From an uncultured Clostridia bacterium (lineage in GTDB: Bacteria > Bacillota > Clostridia > TANB77 > CAG-508): 64,000 nt of DNA. Shown here one piece after another: positions 1 through 8,909 of this stretch. Made by a program: the position numbers and the translations under genes. Numbering within the stretch: position 1 is the stretch's first letter; each line of letters begins with the position of its first letter. The stretch spans positions 1-64,000 of the forward strand of contig CAJFII010000003.1 in NCBI GenBank assembly GCA_904381285.1, written 5' to 3'. The notes beneath the pieces were generated by a model. That model worked only from the letters and a program-made list of their open reading frames with translations. It searched no databases and was not told the origin of the DNA.

Positions 1-1
1 A

Positions 2-919
2 GAACAAATAGAGAATTTACAAGGACAAGTAGACAGTTTAAATAAAACAATAGAACAACAACAAAGTACAATAGATAGTTTAAATACCCAAATAGCAGAT
101 TTAAAAGGAAAACAATCAACAGGAACAGCAGTAGCAGCAGATGTATTAAGTGGAAAAACATTTTCAAATTCAAGTGGAGTAAACCTAACGGGAAGTATGC
201 CAAATTTAACAAGTAGTTCTAAAATTACACATACATCATCAAATCCTACTAAAGTAATATTAGGTGATAATGCATATATAAGTACAAATAGTGATGGGAC
301 AAATAGATTACAGATAAGATATAACGGACAAAATGGATATATAACTTCAAATACATTATTTGCACTAGACTATTCAAAAGTGGCATCAGCAATAGGATTA
401 ACAGGAAATAAAATAGTAGCAGGAAATACTATATTAGGTGTAGCAGGAACTGACAAGGGATATAATAATGGATATAATGCGGGAGTAACAGCAGCAGATA
501 ATAGAGTAAACACAAACTCAACTAATTACAAATCTGGATATAATGCAGGATATAGTGCAGGAAGAAATTCACTTGGAGGATATAAAACGAGTGCTACAAT
601 TCCATGTTCACACTTTATAGCTGTATTAACTGCATCAGGATCGGCTGCTACAGGTTCAATTGGCAATGCTAGTACAATTTCTATTACAAATGCTACCAAG
701 GTAAATGCAAATAGTTATATTACTTATTCGCATTATTCATCTTCGAATGGTTCAACAACTAGATCATTTGGAGGAGCTTTTTGGGTTGAATGTACAGCTT
801 CTAGTGGACAAATAGGGCAAACACTATCTGCTACAATAAACTATGCTTATAGGTCTAATTCGCAAAATAAGACAGGAACAAAAACTATGGAAGTGAAGAT
901 GATAATTCCATTAAGCTAG
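2..919 (+). CDS. Tail-fibre-like / surface repeat protein, 5'-partial
   Basis: The frame is open from the window edge, so the N-terminus is missing and the ATG at 197 is internal. The first ~40 visible residues are a heptad-like coiled coil rich in Q, L and I (QIENLQGQVDSLNKTI). A segment with GKTFSNSSGVNLTGSM follows, a motif family seen in phage tail fibres and in surface proteins of gut Firmicutes. Next come NGYNAG/SGYNAGYSAG repeats and a Ser/Thr/Asn-rich C-terminal domain with no catalytic signature. Receptor binding or surface display is inferred from composition only. No other phage genes are visible, so a chromosomal surface protein is as likely as a prophage remnant. Confidence 0.6.
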   Translation, partial: EQIENLQGQVDSLNKTIEQQQSTIDSLNTQIADLKGKQSTGTAVAADVLSGKTFSNSSGVNLTGSMPNLTSSSKITHTSSNPTKVILGDNAYISTNSDGTNRLQIRYNGQNGYITSNTLFALDYSKVASAIGLTGNKIVAGNTILGVAGTDKGYNNGYNAGVTAADNRVNTNSTNYKSGYNAGYSAGRNSLGGYKTSATIPCSHFIAVLTASGSAATGSIGNASTISITNATKVNANSYITYSHYSSSNGSTTRSFGGAFWVECTASSGQIGQTLSATINYAYRSNSQNKTGTKTMEVKMIIPLS

Positions 920-980
920 TATTGCTAATTTTCAATATCTTATTATTTATTATAATTGTTTTTTGTAAGGTGAAAAATGC

Positions 981-1008
981 TTGCTTTTTTACAGAAATAT
1001 GATAAAAT
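981..1008 (+). promoter_or_regulatory. Putative promoter of rubrerythrin
   Basis: TTGCTT at 981-986, a 16-bp spacer and TAAAAT at 1003-1008, about 55 bp before the rubrerythrin start. No clear PerR box was seen. Confidence 0.5.
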
Positions 1009-1064
1009 AAATATGGTTAAAAATGAAATAAAAGTAAAACAAATAAAAATAGGAGGTATAAAAA

Positions 1065-1604
1065 ATGGAATTAAAAGGATCAAAAACAGAAAAAAATTTA
1101 ATGGAAGCATTTGCTGGTGAATCACAAGCAAGAAACAAGTATACATATTATGCAAGTAAAGCAAAAAAAGAGGGATATGAACAAATAGCAGCATTATTTA
1201 CAGAAACAGCTGACAATGAAAAAGAACATGCAAAACTATGGTTTAAATTATTACATGGAGGAGATGTTCCAACAACTTCTGAAAATTTAAAAGATGCAGC
1301 AGCAGGAGAAAATTATGAATGGACAGATATGTATGACCGTATGGCAAAAGAAGCAAAAGAAGAAGGATTTGACCATATAGCATATTTATTTGAAGAAGTA
1401 GGAAGAATAGAAAAAGAACATGAAGCAAGATATTTAAAATTATTAGAAAATGTAGAAAATGGATTAGTATTTTCAAAAGATGGAGAAAAAATCTGGAAAT
1501 GTAGAAATTGTGGACACATTGTAATAGGAAAGAATGCTCCAGAAGTATGTCCAGTATGTGCTCATCCAAAAGCATATTTTGAAATAAAAGCAGAAAATTA
1601 TTAA
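1065..1604 (+). CDS. rbr: Rubrerythrin
   Basis: A 179-residue cytoplasmic non-haem iron protein that reduces hydrogen peroxide in anaerobes. The N-terminal ~135 residues are a ferritin-like four-helix domain with the expected glutamate/histidine ligands ([36 protein letters not shown]). The C-terminus is a rubredoxin-type iron site with paired cysteines near 146/149 and 162/165 (CRNCG and CPVCAHP). Length and domain order match the classical family. The start is preceded by AGGAGG. It is monocistronic, flanked by its own promoter and a terminator. It protects oxygen-sensitive enzymes such as the NrdD encoded at 18 kb. Confidence 0.96.
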   Translation: MELKGSKTEKNLMEAFAGESQARNKYTYYASKAKKEGYEQIAALFTETADNEKEHAKLWFKLLHGGDVPTTSENLKDAAAGENYEWTDMYDRMAKEAKEEGFDHIAYLFEEVGRIEKEHEARYLKLLENVENGLVFSKDGEKIWKCRNCGHIVIGKNAPEVCPVCAHPKAYFEIKAENY

Positions 1605-1647
1605 AATTACATTAAACTTTAAATGAAAGTGATAAATAAATTAAAAG

Positions 1648-1683
1648 AAAAACACACATAACATAGTTTATGTGTGTTTTTTG
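1648..1683 (+). terminator. Intrinsic terminator after rubrerythrin
   Basis: A 12-bp perfect stem (AAACACACATAA with TTATGTGTGTTT), 6-nt loop, then a T run. Confidence 0.85.
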
Positions 1684-1721
1684 TACAAATTGTGAATTTT
1701 TATAATTACCTTTGTTTTAAG

Positions 1722-1750
1722 TTGAAAAAAGCATTGTACTATGATAAAAT
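1722..1750 (+). promoter_or_regulatory. Promoter of the 1.8-kb ABC operon
   Basis: TTGAAA (1722-1727), 17-bp spacer, TAAAAT (1745-1750), with an extended -10 TG at 1742-1743. Confidence 0.7.
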
Positions 1751-1811
1751 CCAAGTGAATAAAGATATTTTAACGAGTTTTCTTTTATCTTAAAAAAGAG
1801 GAGGAAAATAA

Positions 1812-2513
1812 ATGTCATATATAGAATTTAAAAATGTTGTAAAAGAATATAAAATGGGTGAAATAATAATAAAAGCTCTGGATAATACAAATTTTAAAAT
1901 AGAAAAAGGAGAACTTGTAGTTATTGTTGGACCAAGTGGGGCTGGAAAAACAACAACTCTTAACATTTTGGGAGGAATGGATAATGCAACTTCTGGAGAA
2001 ATAATTGTAGACGGAAAAAATATTGAGAAACTAAAAAATAGAGAATTAATAAAGTATAGAAGAGAAGATGTTGGTTTTGTTTTTCAATTCTATAATTTAG
2101 TTCAAAACTTAACAGCAAAAGAAAATGTAGAACTTGCAACAGAAATTTGTAAAAACTCATTAGACCCAGAAGAAGTAATAGAAAAAGTTGGATTAGCAGA
2201 TAGGAAAGATAATTTTCCTTCTCAACTATCTGGAGGAGAACAACAAAGAGTGGCAATAGCAAGAGCAATAGCTAAAAATCCAAAGCTACTTCTATGTGAT
2301 GAGCCAACAGGAGCATTGGACTATAAAACAGGAAAACAAATTTTAAAATTATTACAAGACACAGCAAGAAAAGAAAATATGACAGTTTTAATTATTACAC
2401 ATAATGGAGCAATTGCTCCAATGGCGGATAAAGTAATAAATTTTAAAAATGGAACAGTGCAAAAAGTAGAAATAAACGAAAAACCAATGAAGGTTGAAGA
2501 TATAGAATGGTAG
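1812..2513 (+). CDS. ABC transporter ATP-binding protein (MacB/LolD type)
   Basis: A 233-residue ATPase that drives the FtsX-type permease immediately downstream. Walker A is GPSGAGKTT (residues ~41-49), Q-loop VFQFYN, signature [14 protein letters not shown], Walker [13 protein letters not shown], switch histidine in ITHNG. The family powers mechanotransmission or lipoprotein/peptide export rather than uptake. AGGAGG precedes the start. The gap to the permease gene is ~20 bp, so the two form an operon. Substrate unknown. Confidence 0.93.
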   Translation: MSYIEFKNVVKEYKMGEIIIKALDNTNFKIEKGELVVIVGPSGAGKTTTLNILGGMDNATSGEIIVDGKNIEKLKNRELIKYRREDVGFVFQFYNLVQNLTAKENVELATEICKNSLDPEEVIEKVGLADRKDNFPSQLSGGEQQRVAIARAIAKNPKLLLCDEPTGALDYKTGKQILKLLQDTARKENMTVLIITHNGAIAPMADKVINFKNGTVQKVEINEKPMKVEDIEW

Positions 2514-2535
2514 AAAATAAGGGTAGGTGAAAAAT

Positions 2536-5500
2536 GTGAAAAAAGCCTTATTAAAAGATACGTTTAAGGAAATAAAAAAGACATATAAACGATTTATATC
2601 CATTTTACTAATGGCTTTTTTAGGAGTAGGCTTTTTTGCAGGAATTCGAGCAACATCACCTGACATGGTAGACACAATAGACAAATATTTTAAAGACCAA
2701 AATGTGTACGACATACAGGTCTTGTCTACTTTAGGCTTAAAAGATAGTGATATTGAAGCTCTAAAGAAAATAGAAAATGTAGAAGAAGTTTATGGAACAT
2801 ATTCACAAGATGCAGAAATTAATATTGAAAATACGCAAATTATTTCAAAAGTTTTATGTTTAGAAGAAGTAAATAAACCAGTTTTGATAGAAGGAAAATT
2901 ACCAGAAAATATAGATGAATGTGCAGTAGAAGAAAATTTCTTGAAATTAACTAACAAGCAAATAGGAGATACAATAGAAATACAAATAGAAAACACAACA
3001 AATGATGATGGAGAAGAAAAAGAGTATTTAAAACAAAAGACAGTAAAAATTGTAGGAACAGTACGAAGTCCATTATACATATCAAGTGAAAGAGGTTCTA
3101 GTAATCTTGGTGCAGGAAAAATAAATGCATATATTTATATATCAAAAGAAAATATAAACGTGCCAGAAATATATACAGAAATATATATAAAAGTTAAAGA
3201 TTCAAATAATCTTACTACATCAACAGCTAAATATGAAGATCTAATAGAAAGTGTAAGTGATGATATAGAGAGCATAAAAGCAGAAAGAGAAAATGCAAGA
3301 TATACAGAATTAGTAGATAATGCAACAAAAAAAGTGACAGACGCTGAACAAGAATTAGAAAAAGAAAAACAAGATGCACAAACTAAAATTTCAGAGGCAG
3401 AACAAGAAATAGCTGATGCTAAAAATGAAATTACAAAAGCAGAACAAGAAATATCTACAAATAAGGAAAAAGCAGACAAAGAATTTGCAAATGCTGAAAG
3501 CCAAATAAAAACTGCAAAAAATGAAATATATAAAAATGAAGAAACTTTAAATAGCAAAAAGCAAGAAGTACAGAATAAGTTAAAACAAGCTGAAGAACAA
3601 AAAGCAAAATTACAGAGCAGTTTAAATGAAACCAATTCAGGGTTACAACAAGTTGAAACACAGTATAACAAAGTTGTAGAAAGTCTAAAAAATGAAAACT
3701 TACCAGAAGAGCAAAAACAAACATTAGAGAAAACTAAAACTACTTTAGAAGCTAAAAAACAAGAATTACAAAAAGTAAAACAAGAATTAGATAATGGAAT
3801 TAAACAAATAGACGAACAAACTAAACAGGCTAATCAAGAATTAACTAATGCACAAAATCAAATTACAGCTGCTAAACAAGAAGTAGAAAAAAATGAAGCA
3901 AGTTTAGCACAAAATAAAAAAACTACATACGCACAAATAAATTCAGCACAAAAAGAAGTAGAAGATGCAAAAGCAGAATTACAAACAGGAGAAGAAGAAT
4001 TAGCAAAAAATAAACAGGAATTTGAAGAAAAAATTAGTGAAGCAGAAGAAAAGTTAATTGATGCAAAAAATAAAATTGCTGATATTGAAAATCCTAAATG
4101 GTATATATTAGACAGAACAGGAAATACAGGTTATAGTGGTTTTATACAAGATACAGAAAGTATTGAAAATATAGGAGCAGTATTTCCAATAGTATTTTTT
4201 GTAATAGCAACTTTAATATCTTTAACATCTATGACAAGAATGGTAGAAGAACAAAGACAACAAATAGGTACATTAAAAGCACTAGGATATAATAAGTTGC
4301 AAATTGCAAGTAAATATATTATTTATGCTACTTTAGCATGTATTATAGGTGGAACATTAGGTATGTGTGTAGGATTTGTACTACTTCCAAAGGTTATTTG
4401 GATGATGTATGAAATGCTATATACAATGCCAGAAATTATAACTAATTTTAACTTTACATATGCAACAACAGGATTATTAGCTGCAAGTATATGTATTATT
4501 GGAGCTACAGCTTATACGGCTTTTAAAGATTTGAAATATACGCCAGCACAATTAATAAGACCAAAAGCACCTAAAAAAGGAAAAAGAGTACTATTAGAAA
4601 GAGTACCATTTATTTGGAAACGATTAAGTTTTACAAGGAAAGTTACGGTAAGAAATTTATTTAGATATAAGAAAAGATTTTTGATGACAATTATCGGTAT
4701 AGCTGGATGTACTTCTCTAATAATAGCTGGATTTGGACTAAGAGATACTATAAGATCTATAATTCCAAATCAATATAGCAAAGTATTTGATTATGATATG
4801 CAAGTTGGATTAAAAGATGGGTTAAATGATGAGCAAATACAAAATCTTATTACTAAATTAAAAGATAAAGAAGAGATAACAGATGTATTTGAAGTATATA
4901 TGACTTCAGCTACACTAGTTAATAATGAAAATAGTGAAGATGTACAAATTATAGTACCAAAAGATAGTAATGAATTACAAAACATAATAAATTTATATGA
5001 TGTAGAAACAGAAGAAAAAGTAGCACTATCGGAAAATGAAATATGTTTAACAGATAAAGTAGCAGAACTTTTAAATGTAAAACAAGGTGATACAATAATA
5101 TTAAGAGATAGTGATGAAAACGAAAAAAGTGTAAAAATTGCAAATATAGTAGAAAATTATATTTCTCACTATGTATATATGTCTAAAAACTTATATGAAA
5201 GTTTATATGACAAATATGAAACTAATGTATTATTTACTAAAAATATAGACTTAAACGAAGAACAAGAAAATGAACTATCTAAATTTGTAATTGGTCAAAG
5301 TGAAGTTGGAAGTATTACTTTACAGTCAACAGCAATGGGAATAATGGATGAAACAATGAATTCGTTAAATTATGTAGTAGTTATTCTAATTGTATCAGCA
5401 GGATTATTAGCATTTGTAGTATTATATAATTTATCAAATGTTAATATTAGTGAAAGAATAAGGGAACTTGCAACAATCAAAGTTTTAGGATTTTATGATA

Positions 5501-5766
5501 ATGAAGTATATTCATATATTTCTAGAGAAACAGTTCTATTAACACTTATAGGAATATTATTAGGAATATTTGGAGGATATTTTTTAACAAACTTTATTAT
5601 GAGTACTTGTGAAACTGATATGCTAAGATTTTCTAAAGTAATAGAACCATTAAGTTATGTATATTCAATAGGAATTACAATTATATTTACATTAATAGTA
5701 AATATTGTAACATATTTTGCACTAAAGAAAATTAACATGATAGAAAGTCTAAAGAGTGTAGAATAA
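2536..5766 (+). CDS. FtsX/MacB-type ABC permease with long extracellular coiled coil
   Basis: A ~1,076-residue permease partner of the upstream ATPase. A first membrane helix lies near residues 20-40. It is followed by an extracellular MacB-like domain and then a ~260-residue alanine/glutamate/lysine/glutamine coiled coil (about 250-515). An FtsX block of three helices covers ~545-680 (MVEEQRQQIGTLKALGY), then a second ectodomain and a C-terminal FtsX block (ERIRELATIKVLGF). GTG at 2527 is in frame, but AGGTG at 2525-2529 better fits the GTG at 2536. The long coiled coil suggests reach into the cell wall, as in FtsEX-type hydrolase control. The target is unknown. Confidence 0.9.
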   Translation: MKKALLKDTFKEIKKTYKRFISILLMAFLGVGFFAGIRATSPDMVDTIDKYFKDQNVYDIQVLSTLGLKDSDIEALKKIENVEEVYGTYSQDAEINIENTQIISKVLCLEEVNKPVLIEGKLPENIDECAVEENFLKLTNKQIGDTIEIQIENTTNDDGEEKEYLKQKTVKIVGTVRSPLYISSERGSSNLGAGKINAYIYISKENINVPEIYTEIYIKVKDSNNLTTSTAKYEDLIESVSDDIESIKAERENARYTELVDNATKKVTDAEQELEKEKQDAQTKISEAEQEIADAKNEITKAEQEISTNKEKADKEFANAESQIKTAKNEIYKNEETLNSKKQEVQNKLKQAEEQKAKLQSSLNETNSGLQQVETQYNKVVESLKNENLPEEQKQTLEKTKTTLEAKKQELQKVKQELDNGIKQIDEQTKQANQELTNAQNQITAAKQEVEKNEASLAQNKKTTYAQINSAQKEVEDAKAELQTGEEELAKNKQEFEEKISEAEEKLIDAKNKIADIENPKWYILDRTGNTGYSGFIQDTESIENIGAVFPIVFFVIATLISLTSMTRMVEEQRQQIGTLKALGYNKLQIASKYIIYATLACIIGGTLGMCVGFVLLPKVIWMMYEMLYTMPEIITNFNFTYATTGLLAASICIIGATAYTAFKDLKYTPAQLIRPKAPKKGKRVLLERVPFIWKRLSFTRKVTVRNLFRYKKRFLMTIIGIAGCTSLIIAGFGLRDTIRSIIPNQYSKVFDYDMQVGLKDGLNDEQIQNLITKLKDKEEITDVFEVYMTSATLVNNENSEDVQIIVPKDSNELQNIINLYDVETEEKVALSENEICLTDKVAELLNVKQGDTIILRDSDENEKSVKIANIVENYISHYVYMSKNLYESLYDKYETNVLFTKNIDLNEEQENELSKFVIGQSEVGSITLQSTAMGIMDETMNSLNYVVVILIVSAGLLAFVVLYNLSNVNISERIRELATIKVLGFYDNEVYSYISRETVLLTLIGILLGIFGGYFLTNFIMSTCETDMLRFSKVIEPLSYVYSIGITIIFTLIVNIVTYFALKKINMIESLKSVE

Positions 5767-5784
5767 AAATTAGGAGAAATGAAT

Positions 5785-6525
5785 ATGGAAATTAAACAAA
5801 TACTAGAAAAATTAGTTAATGATGAACTTACAATAGAAGAAGCGGAAAATAAAATTAAAAATAACCAATATGAAGATTTAGGTTATGCCAAAATTGATCA
5901 TAATAGAAAAGAAAGAGTTGGTACAGGAGAAGTAGTATTTTGTGAGGGAAAGCCGGATCAATTTTTAAGTAAAATATATAAGGCAATATACAATGAAAAT
6001 AAAGAAGTATTAGGCACAAGAGCAAGTAAGCATCAATATGAATTACTAAAAAAAGATATTCCAAATATAAAATATGATGAAATATCAAGGATATTAAAAA
6101 TAGAAAATGATAAACAGAAAATTGGGAATATTGTTGTATGCACAGGTGGAACAGCTGATATTCCAGTAGCAGAAGAAGCTGCACAAACTGCAGAGTTTTT
6201 TGGCAATTATGTAGAAAGAGTTTATGATGTGGGAGTAGCAGGAATTCATAGAATTCTATCACAAAGAGAAAAACTAGAAAAAGCTAATTGCATAATTGTA
6301 ATAGCAGGAATGGAAGGAGCTTTAGCATCTGTTGTAGCAGGTTTGGCAAGGGTTCCTGTTATTGCAGTTCCAACATCTATAGGCTATGGAGCTAATTTTG
6401 GAGGATTAGCGGCACTATTAAGCATGCTAAATTCTTGTAGTAATGGAATATCTGTAGTAAATATTGATAATGGATATGGAGCAGGATATATAGCAAACCA
6501 AATAAATAAATTAAAAGTATCTTAA
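5785..6525 (+). CDS. larB: LarB, nickel-pincer cofactor biosynthesis (nicotinate adenine dinucleotide carboxylase/hydrolase)
   Basis: LarB carboxylates the pyridinium ring of NaAD and releases AMP, the first step toward the nickel-pincer nucleotide of lactate racemase and related epimerases. The protein (~246 aa) has the family N-terminal helix (ILEKLVNDELTIEEAENKIKN) and a PurE-like C-terminal fold with TGGTADIPVAEEAA, the GVAGIHRI segment and VIAGMEGALASVVAGLA. An ATG at 5779 is in frame, but AGGAG at 5772-5776 is only 2 bp from it. The ATG at 5785 has a normal 8-bp spacing. It starts a larB-larE-(...)-larC run. Confidence 0.94.
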   Translation: MEIKQILEKLVNDELTIEEAENKIKNNQYEDLGYAKIDHNRKERVGTGEVVFCEGKPDQFLSKIYKAIYNENKEVLGTRASKHQYELLKKDIPNIKYDEISRILKIENDKQKIGNIVVCTGGTADIPVAEEAAQTAEFFGNYVERVYDVGVAGIHRILSQREKLEKANCIIVIAGMEGALASVVAGLARVPVIAVPTSIGYGANFGGLAALLSMLNSCSNGISVVNIDNGYGAGYIANQINKLKVS

Positions 6526-6535
6526 GGGAGAATAT

Positions 6536-7312
6536 ATGTTACAAAAATTAAAAGAAAGATTAAAAGAATTAAATAAAGTAGCTGTTGCATACTCTGGTGG
6601 AATAGATTCTAGTTTTTTATTATATATAGCAAACCAAACATTACCAAAGGAGAATGTGCTAGCAATTATAGTAAATGGACAGATGGTAGCAAGGCAAGAT
6701 TATAAAGAAGCAATAGAATTTCTAAAAGAAAATGAATTTAATTATATAGAAATACCATATGATGCTTTAGAATTGAAAGAATTTAGAAATAATGATAAAA
6801 ATAGATGCTATTACTGCAAAAAAAGTATTATGACTAAGATTAAAGAAGTAGCAAAAAGTAATGGATTTGAAAATGTTCTAGATGGTAATAATTTTGATGA
6901 TATAAAAGTTTTTAGACCAGGAAATAAAGCAGCAAAAGAACTGCAAATAATAAGTCCACTTGAAGAAATTGGATTTACTAAACAGGATATAAGAAAATAT
7001 AGTAAAGAATGTGGAATAAAATTTTGGAACAAGCCATCTAATTCATGTTTAGCAACTAGATTTCCATATGATACAATTTTAACAAATGAAAGTTTAAATA
7101 AAGTAGAAGAAGCTGAAAAAATTATAAAAAATTTAAATATTCCAAAAGTAAGAGTTAGAATTTATAATGATACAGCAAGAATAGACATAGATAGACAGTA
7201 TTTTGAAGTTATTCTAAATAATGAAACAGCAATCGAAAAAGTAAAAAACTTAGGATTTAAATTTGTTACTTTAAACTTATTTGGATTAAAAAGTGGTAAT
7301 TTTGATGAATAA
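6536..7312 (+). CDS. larE: LarE, ATP-dependent sulfur insertase for the nickel-pincer cofactor
   Basis: LarE adenylates the carboxyl groups made by LarB and inserts sulfur. The 258-residue protein carries the PP-loop SGGIDSS at ~20-26. It has a CYYC pair (NRCYYCKKS, ~90) plus a third cysteine in PSNSCLATRFP (~170). Established knowledge: some LarEs sacrifice a single cysteine per sulfur, while others with three cysteines bind a [4Fe-4S] cluster that carries the sulfur. The three cysteines here suggest the cluster type (inference). It lies 10 bp after larB with an SD GGGAG. Confidence 0.93.
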   Translation: MLQKLKERLKELNKVAVAYSGGIDSSFLLYIANQTLPKENVLAIIVNGQMVARQDYKEAIEFLKENEFNYIEIPYDALELKEFRNNDKNRCYYCKKSIMTKIKEVAKSNGFENVLDGNNFDDIKVFRPGNKAAKELQIISPLEEIGFTKQDIRKYSKECGIKFWNKPSNSCLATRFPYDTILTNESLNKVEEAEKIIKNLNIPKVRVRIYNDTARIDIDRQYFEVILNNETAIEKVKNLGFKFVTLNLFGLKSGNFDE

Positions 7313-7354
7313 ATAAATTATCATTAAAAATACTAATATGGAAAGGAGTGTATT

Positions 7355-7912
7355 ATGAATACCGAAAAAGAAAAAATGCTATCAGGAGAATTGTATGATC
7401 CTAATTGCGAAGAACTTGTTAAAGATAGATATATAGCAAAAGATGTTTGCTATAAGTATAATAATTTAAAGCCTTCAGAGCTTGAAGAAAGAAAAAAATT
7501 AATAAAGGACTTGTTTGGAAAAACTGGAAATAATATAACAGTAGAATCTAACTTCTGGTGTGATTATGGCTATAATATAGAAGTAGGTGAAAATTTTTAT
7601 ATAAATCATAATTGTGTAATATTAGATGCTGCTAAAGTGGAATTTGGAGATAATGTTCTTATTGCACCTAATTGTGGTTTTTATACAGCAGCACATCCAT
7701 TAGATACTAGTACAAGAAATAAAGGAATTGAATTTGCTAAACCTATAAAAGTTGGAAACAATGTATGGATTGGAGGAAATGTAATAGTACTTCCAGGAGT
7801 GGAAATAGGAGATAATGTGGTTATAGGAGCAGGAAGTGTAGTTACTAAAAATATTCCATCTAATGTAGTAGCATATGGAAATCCATGTAAGGTTATAAGA
7901 AATATAGATTAA
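7355..7912 (+). CDS. Maltose/galactoside O-acetyltransferase family (hexapeptide repeat)
   Basis: A 185-residue LacA/Maa-type acetyl-CoA-dependent O-acetyltransferase. The N-terminal Mac domain (EKEKMLSGELYDPNCEEL) is followed by left-handed beta-helix repeats (IEVGENFYINHNCVILD, VEFGDNVLIAPNCGFYTAAHPLD with the catalytic His, IKVGNNVWIGGNVIVLPGVEIGDNVVIGAGSVV). Full length for the family. It acetylates sugars; the physiological substrate is usually uncertain. It lies 42 bp after larE with SD AAAGGAG and could be co-transcribed, although no link to nickel cofactor synthesis is known. Confidence 0.93.
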   Translation: MNTEKEKMLSGELYDPNCEELVKDRYIAKDVCYKYNNLKPSELEERKKLIKDLFGKTGNNITVESNFWCDYGYNIEVGENFYINHNCVILDAAKVEFGDNVLIAPNCGFYTAAHPLDTSTRNKGIEFAKPIKVGNNVWIGGNVIVLPGVEIGDNVVIGAGSVVTKNIPSNVVAYGNPCKVIRNID

Positions 7913-7920
7913 ATAAGGTA

Positions 7921-7951
7921 TTGACATGGAGTAGACTCTAAGTGATATATA
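7921..7951 (+). promoter_or_regulatory. Putative promoter before the DUF362 gene
   Basis: TTGACA at 7921-7926 and an extended -10 (TG at 7943-7944, TATATA at 7946-7951). The 19-bp spacer is slightly long. A short inverted repeat GAGT-AG-ACTC lies in the spacer and might bind a regulator. Confidence 0.45.
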
Positions 7952-7997
7952 TTGTTAGAGTAATTATTATTAAATAATTTAAAAGGAGGATATATAT

Positions 7998-8882
7998 ATG
8001 GAAAAATCAAAAGTTTATTTTACAAAGGAAATAACACCAGAAAGTGTTATTAAAATGTATGAAAAATTAGGAGTTAAATTAAATGGAAAAGTAGCAGTAA
8101 AATTGCATTCAGGAGAAGAAGGAAATCAAAATTACCTAAGACCTGAATTTGTTAAAAATATAGTAGAACATGTAGGCGGAACAGTAGTAGAATGTAATAC
8201 TGCATATGAAGGTGAAAGAAATTCAACAAAAAAACATGAAAAATTAATGGAAAAGCATGGTTGGACAAAATATTTTGATGTAGACATCATGGATGCAGAA
8301 GGACCAGATATGAAATTAGATATCCCAAATGGAAAAGTTATAAAAGAAAACTTTGTAGGAAAAAATATGAAAAATTATGATTCAATGTTAGTATTATCAC
8401 ATTTTAAAGGACATCCAATGGGAGGATATGGTGGAGCACTTAAGCAATTATCAATAGGATGTGCTTCTTCAGAAGGAAAATCTTGGATACATTCAGCAGG
8501 TAGAGAAAAAGATCAGACTAAGATATGGGATAATTTACCAGAACAAGATTTGTTTTTAGAATCAATGGCAGATGCAGCATCTTCTGTAGTAGAATACTTT
8601 AAAGATAATATTGTATTTATCAATGTAATGTGCAACATAAGTGTTGATTGTGATTGCTGTGCAGTTGCAGAAGATCCATGTATAAAAGATATTGGAATTT
8701 TGGCAAGCACAGATCCAATAGCAATAGATCAAGCATGTATTGATTTAGTATATAACTCAAATGATCCAGGTAAAGAACACTTTATAGAAAGAGTTGAATC
8801 AAGACATGGTATTCATACAATAGAAGCTGCAAGCCAATTAGGATTTGGAAATAGAGAATATGAATTAATAAATGTAGACTAG
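7998..8882 (+). CDS. DUF362 domain protein
   Basis: A 294-residue protein of the DUF362 family, whose members often accompany ferredoxins or metal-cofactor enzymes. Recognisable segments are VKLHSGEEGNQNYLRPEFVKNI at the N-terminus (read as two parts), LSHFKGHPMGGYGGALKQLSIGCAS in the middle, and a cysteine group CNISVDCDCCAVAEDPC near 215-230. It lacks the C-terminal 2[4Fe-4S] ferredoxin domain of longer relatives. AAAGGAGG precedes the ATG. It sits between larE and larC, so a role in nickel-enzyme chemistry or metal handling is possible, but that is guilt by association. Confidence 0.8.
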   Translation: MEKSKVYFTKEITPESVIKMYEKLGVKLNGKVAVKLHSGEEGNQNYLRPEFVKNIVEHVGGTVVECNTAYEGERNSTKKHEKLMEKHGWTKYFDVDIMDAEGPDMKLDIPNGKVIKENFVGKNMKNYDSMLVLSHFKGHPMGGYGGALKQLSIGCASSEGKSWIHSAGREKDQTKIWDNLPEQDLFLESMADAASSVVEYFKDNIVFINVMCNISVDCDCCAVAEDPCIKDIGILASTDPIAIDQACIDLVYNSNDPGKEHFIERVESRHGIHTIEAASQLGFGNREYELINVD

Positions 8883-8909
8883 TAAAAATAATAAGATGTG
8901 GGGGAAAAC

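Noticed and set aside
2..919. Prophage at the left edge
   Set aside because: Only one tail-fibre-like gene is visible and the next gene is rubrerythrin; no other phage genes support it.
1243..1575. Minus-strand open frame opposite rubrerythrin
   Set aside because: A Leu/His/Phe-rich shadow of an A-rich gene, typical in this window; no ribosome site.
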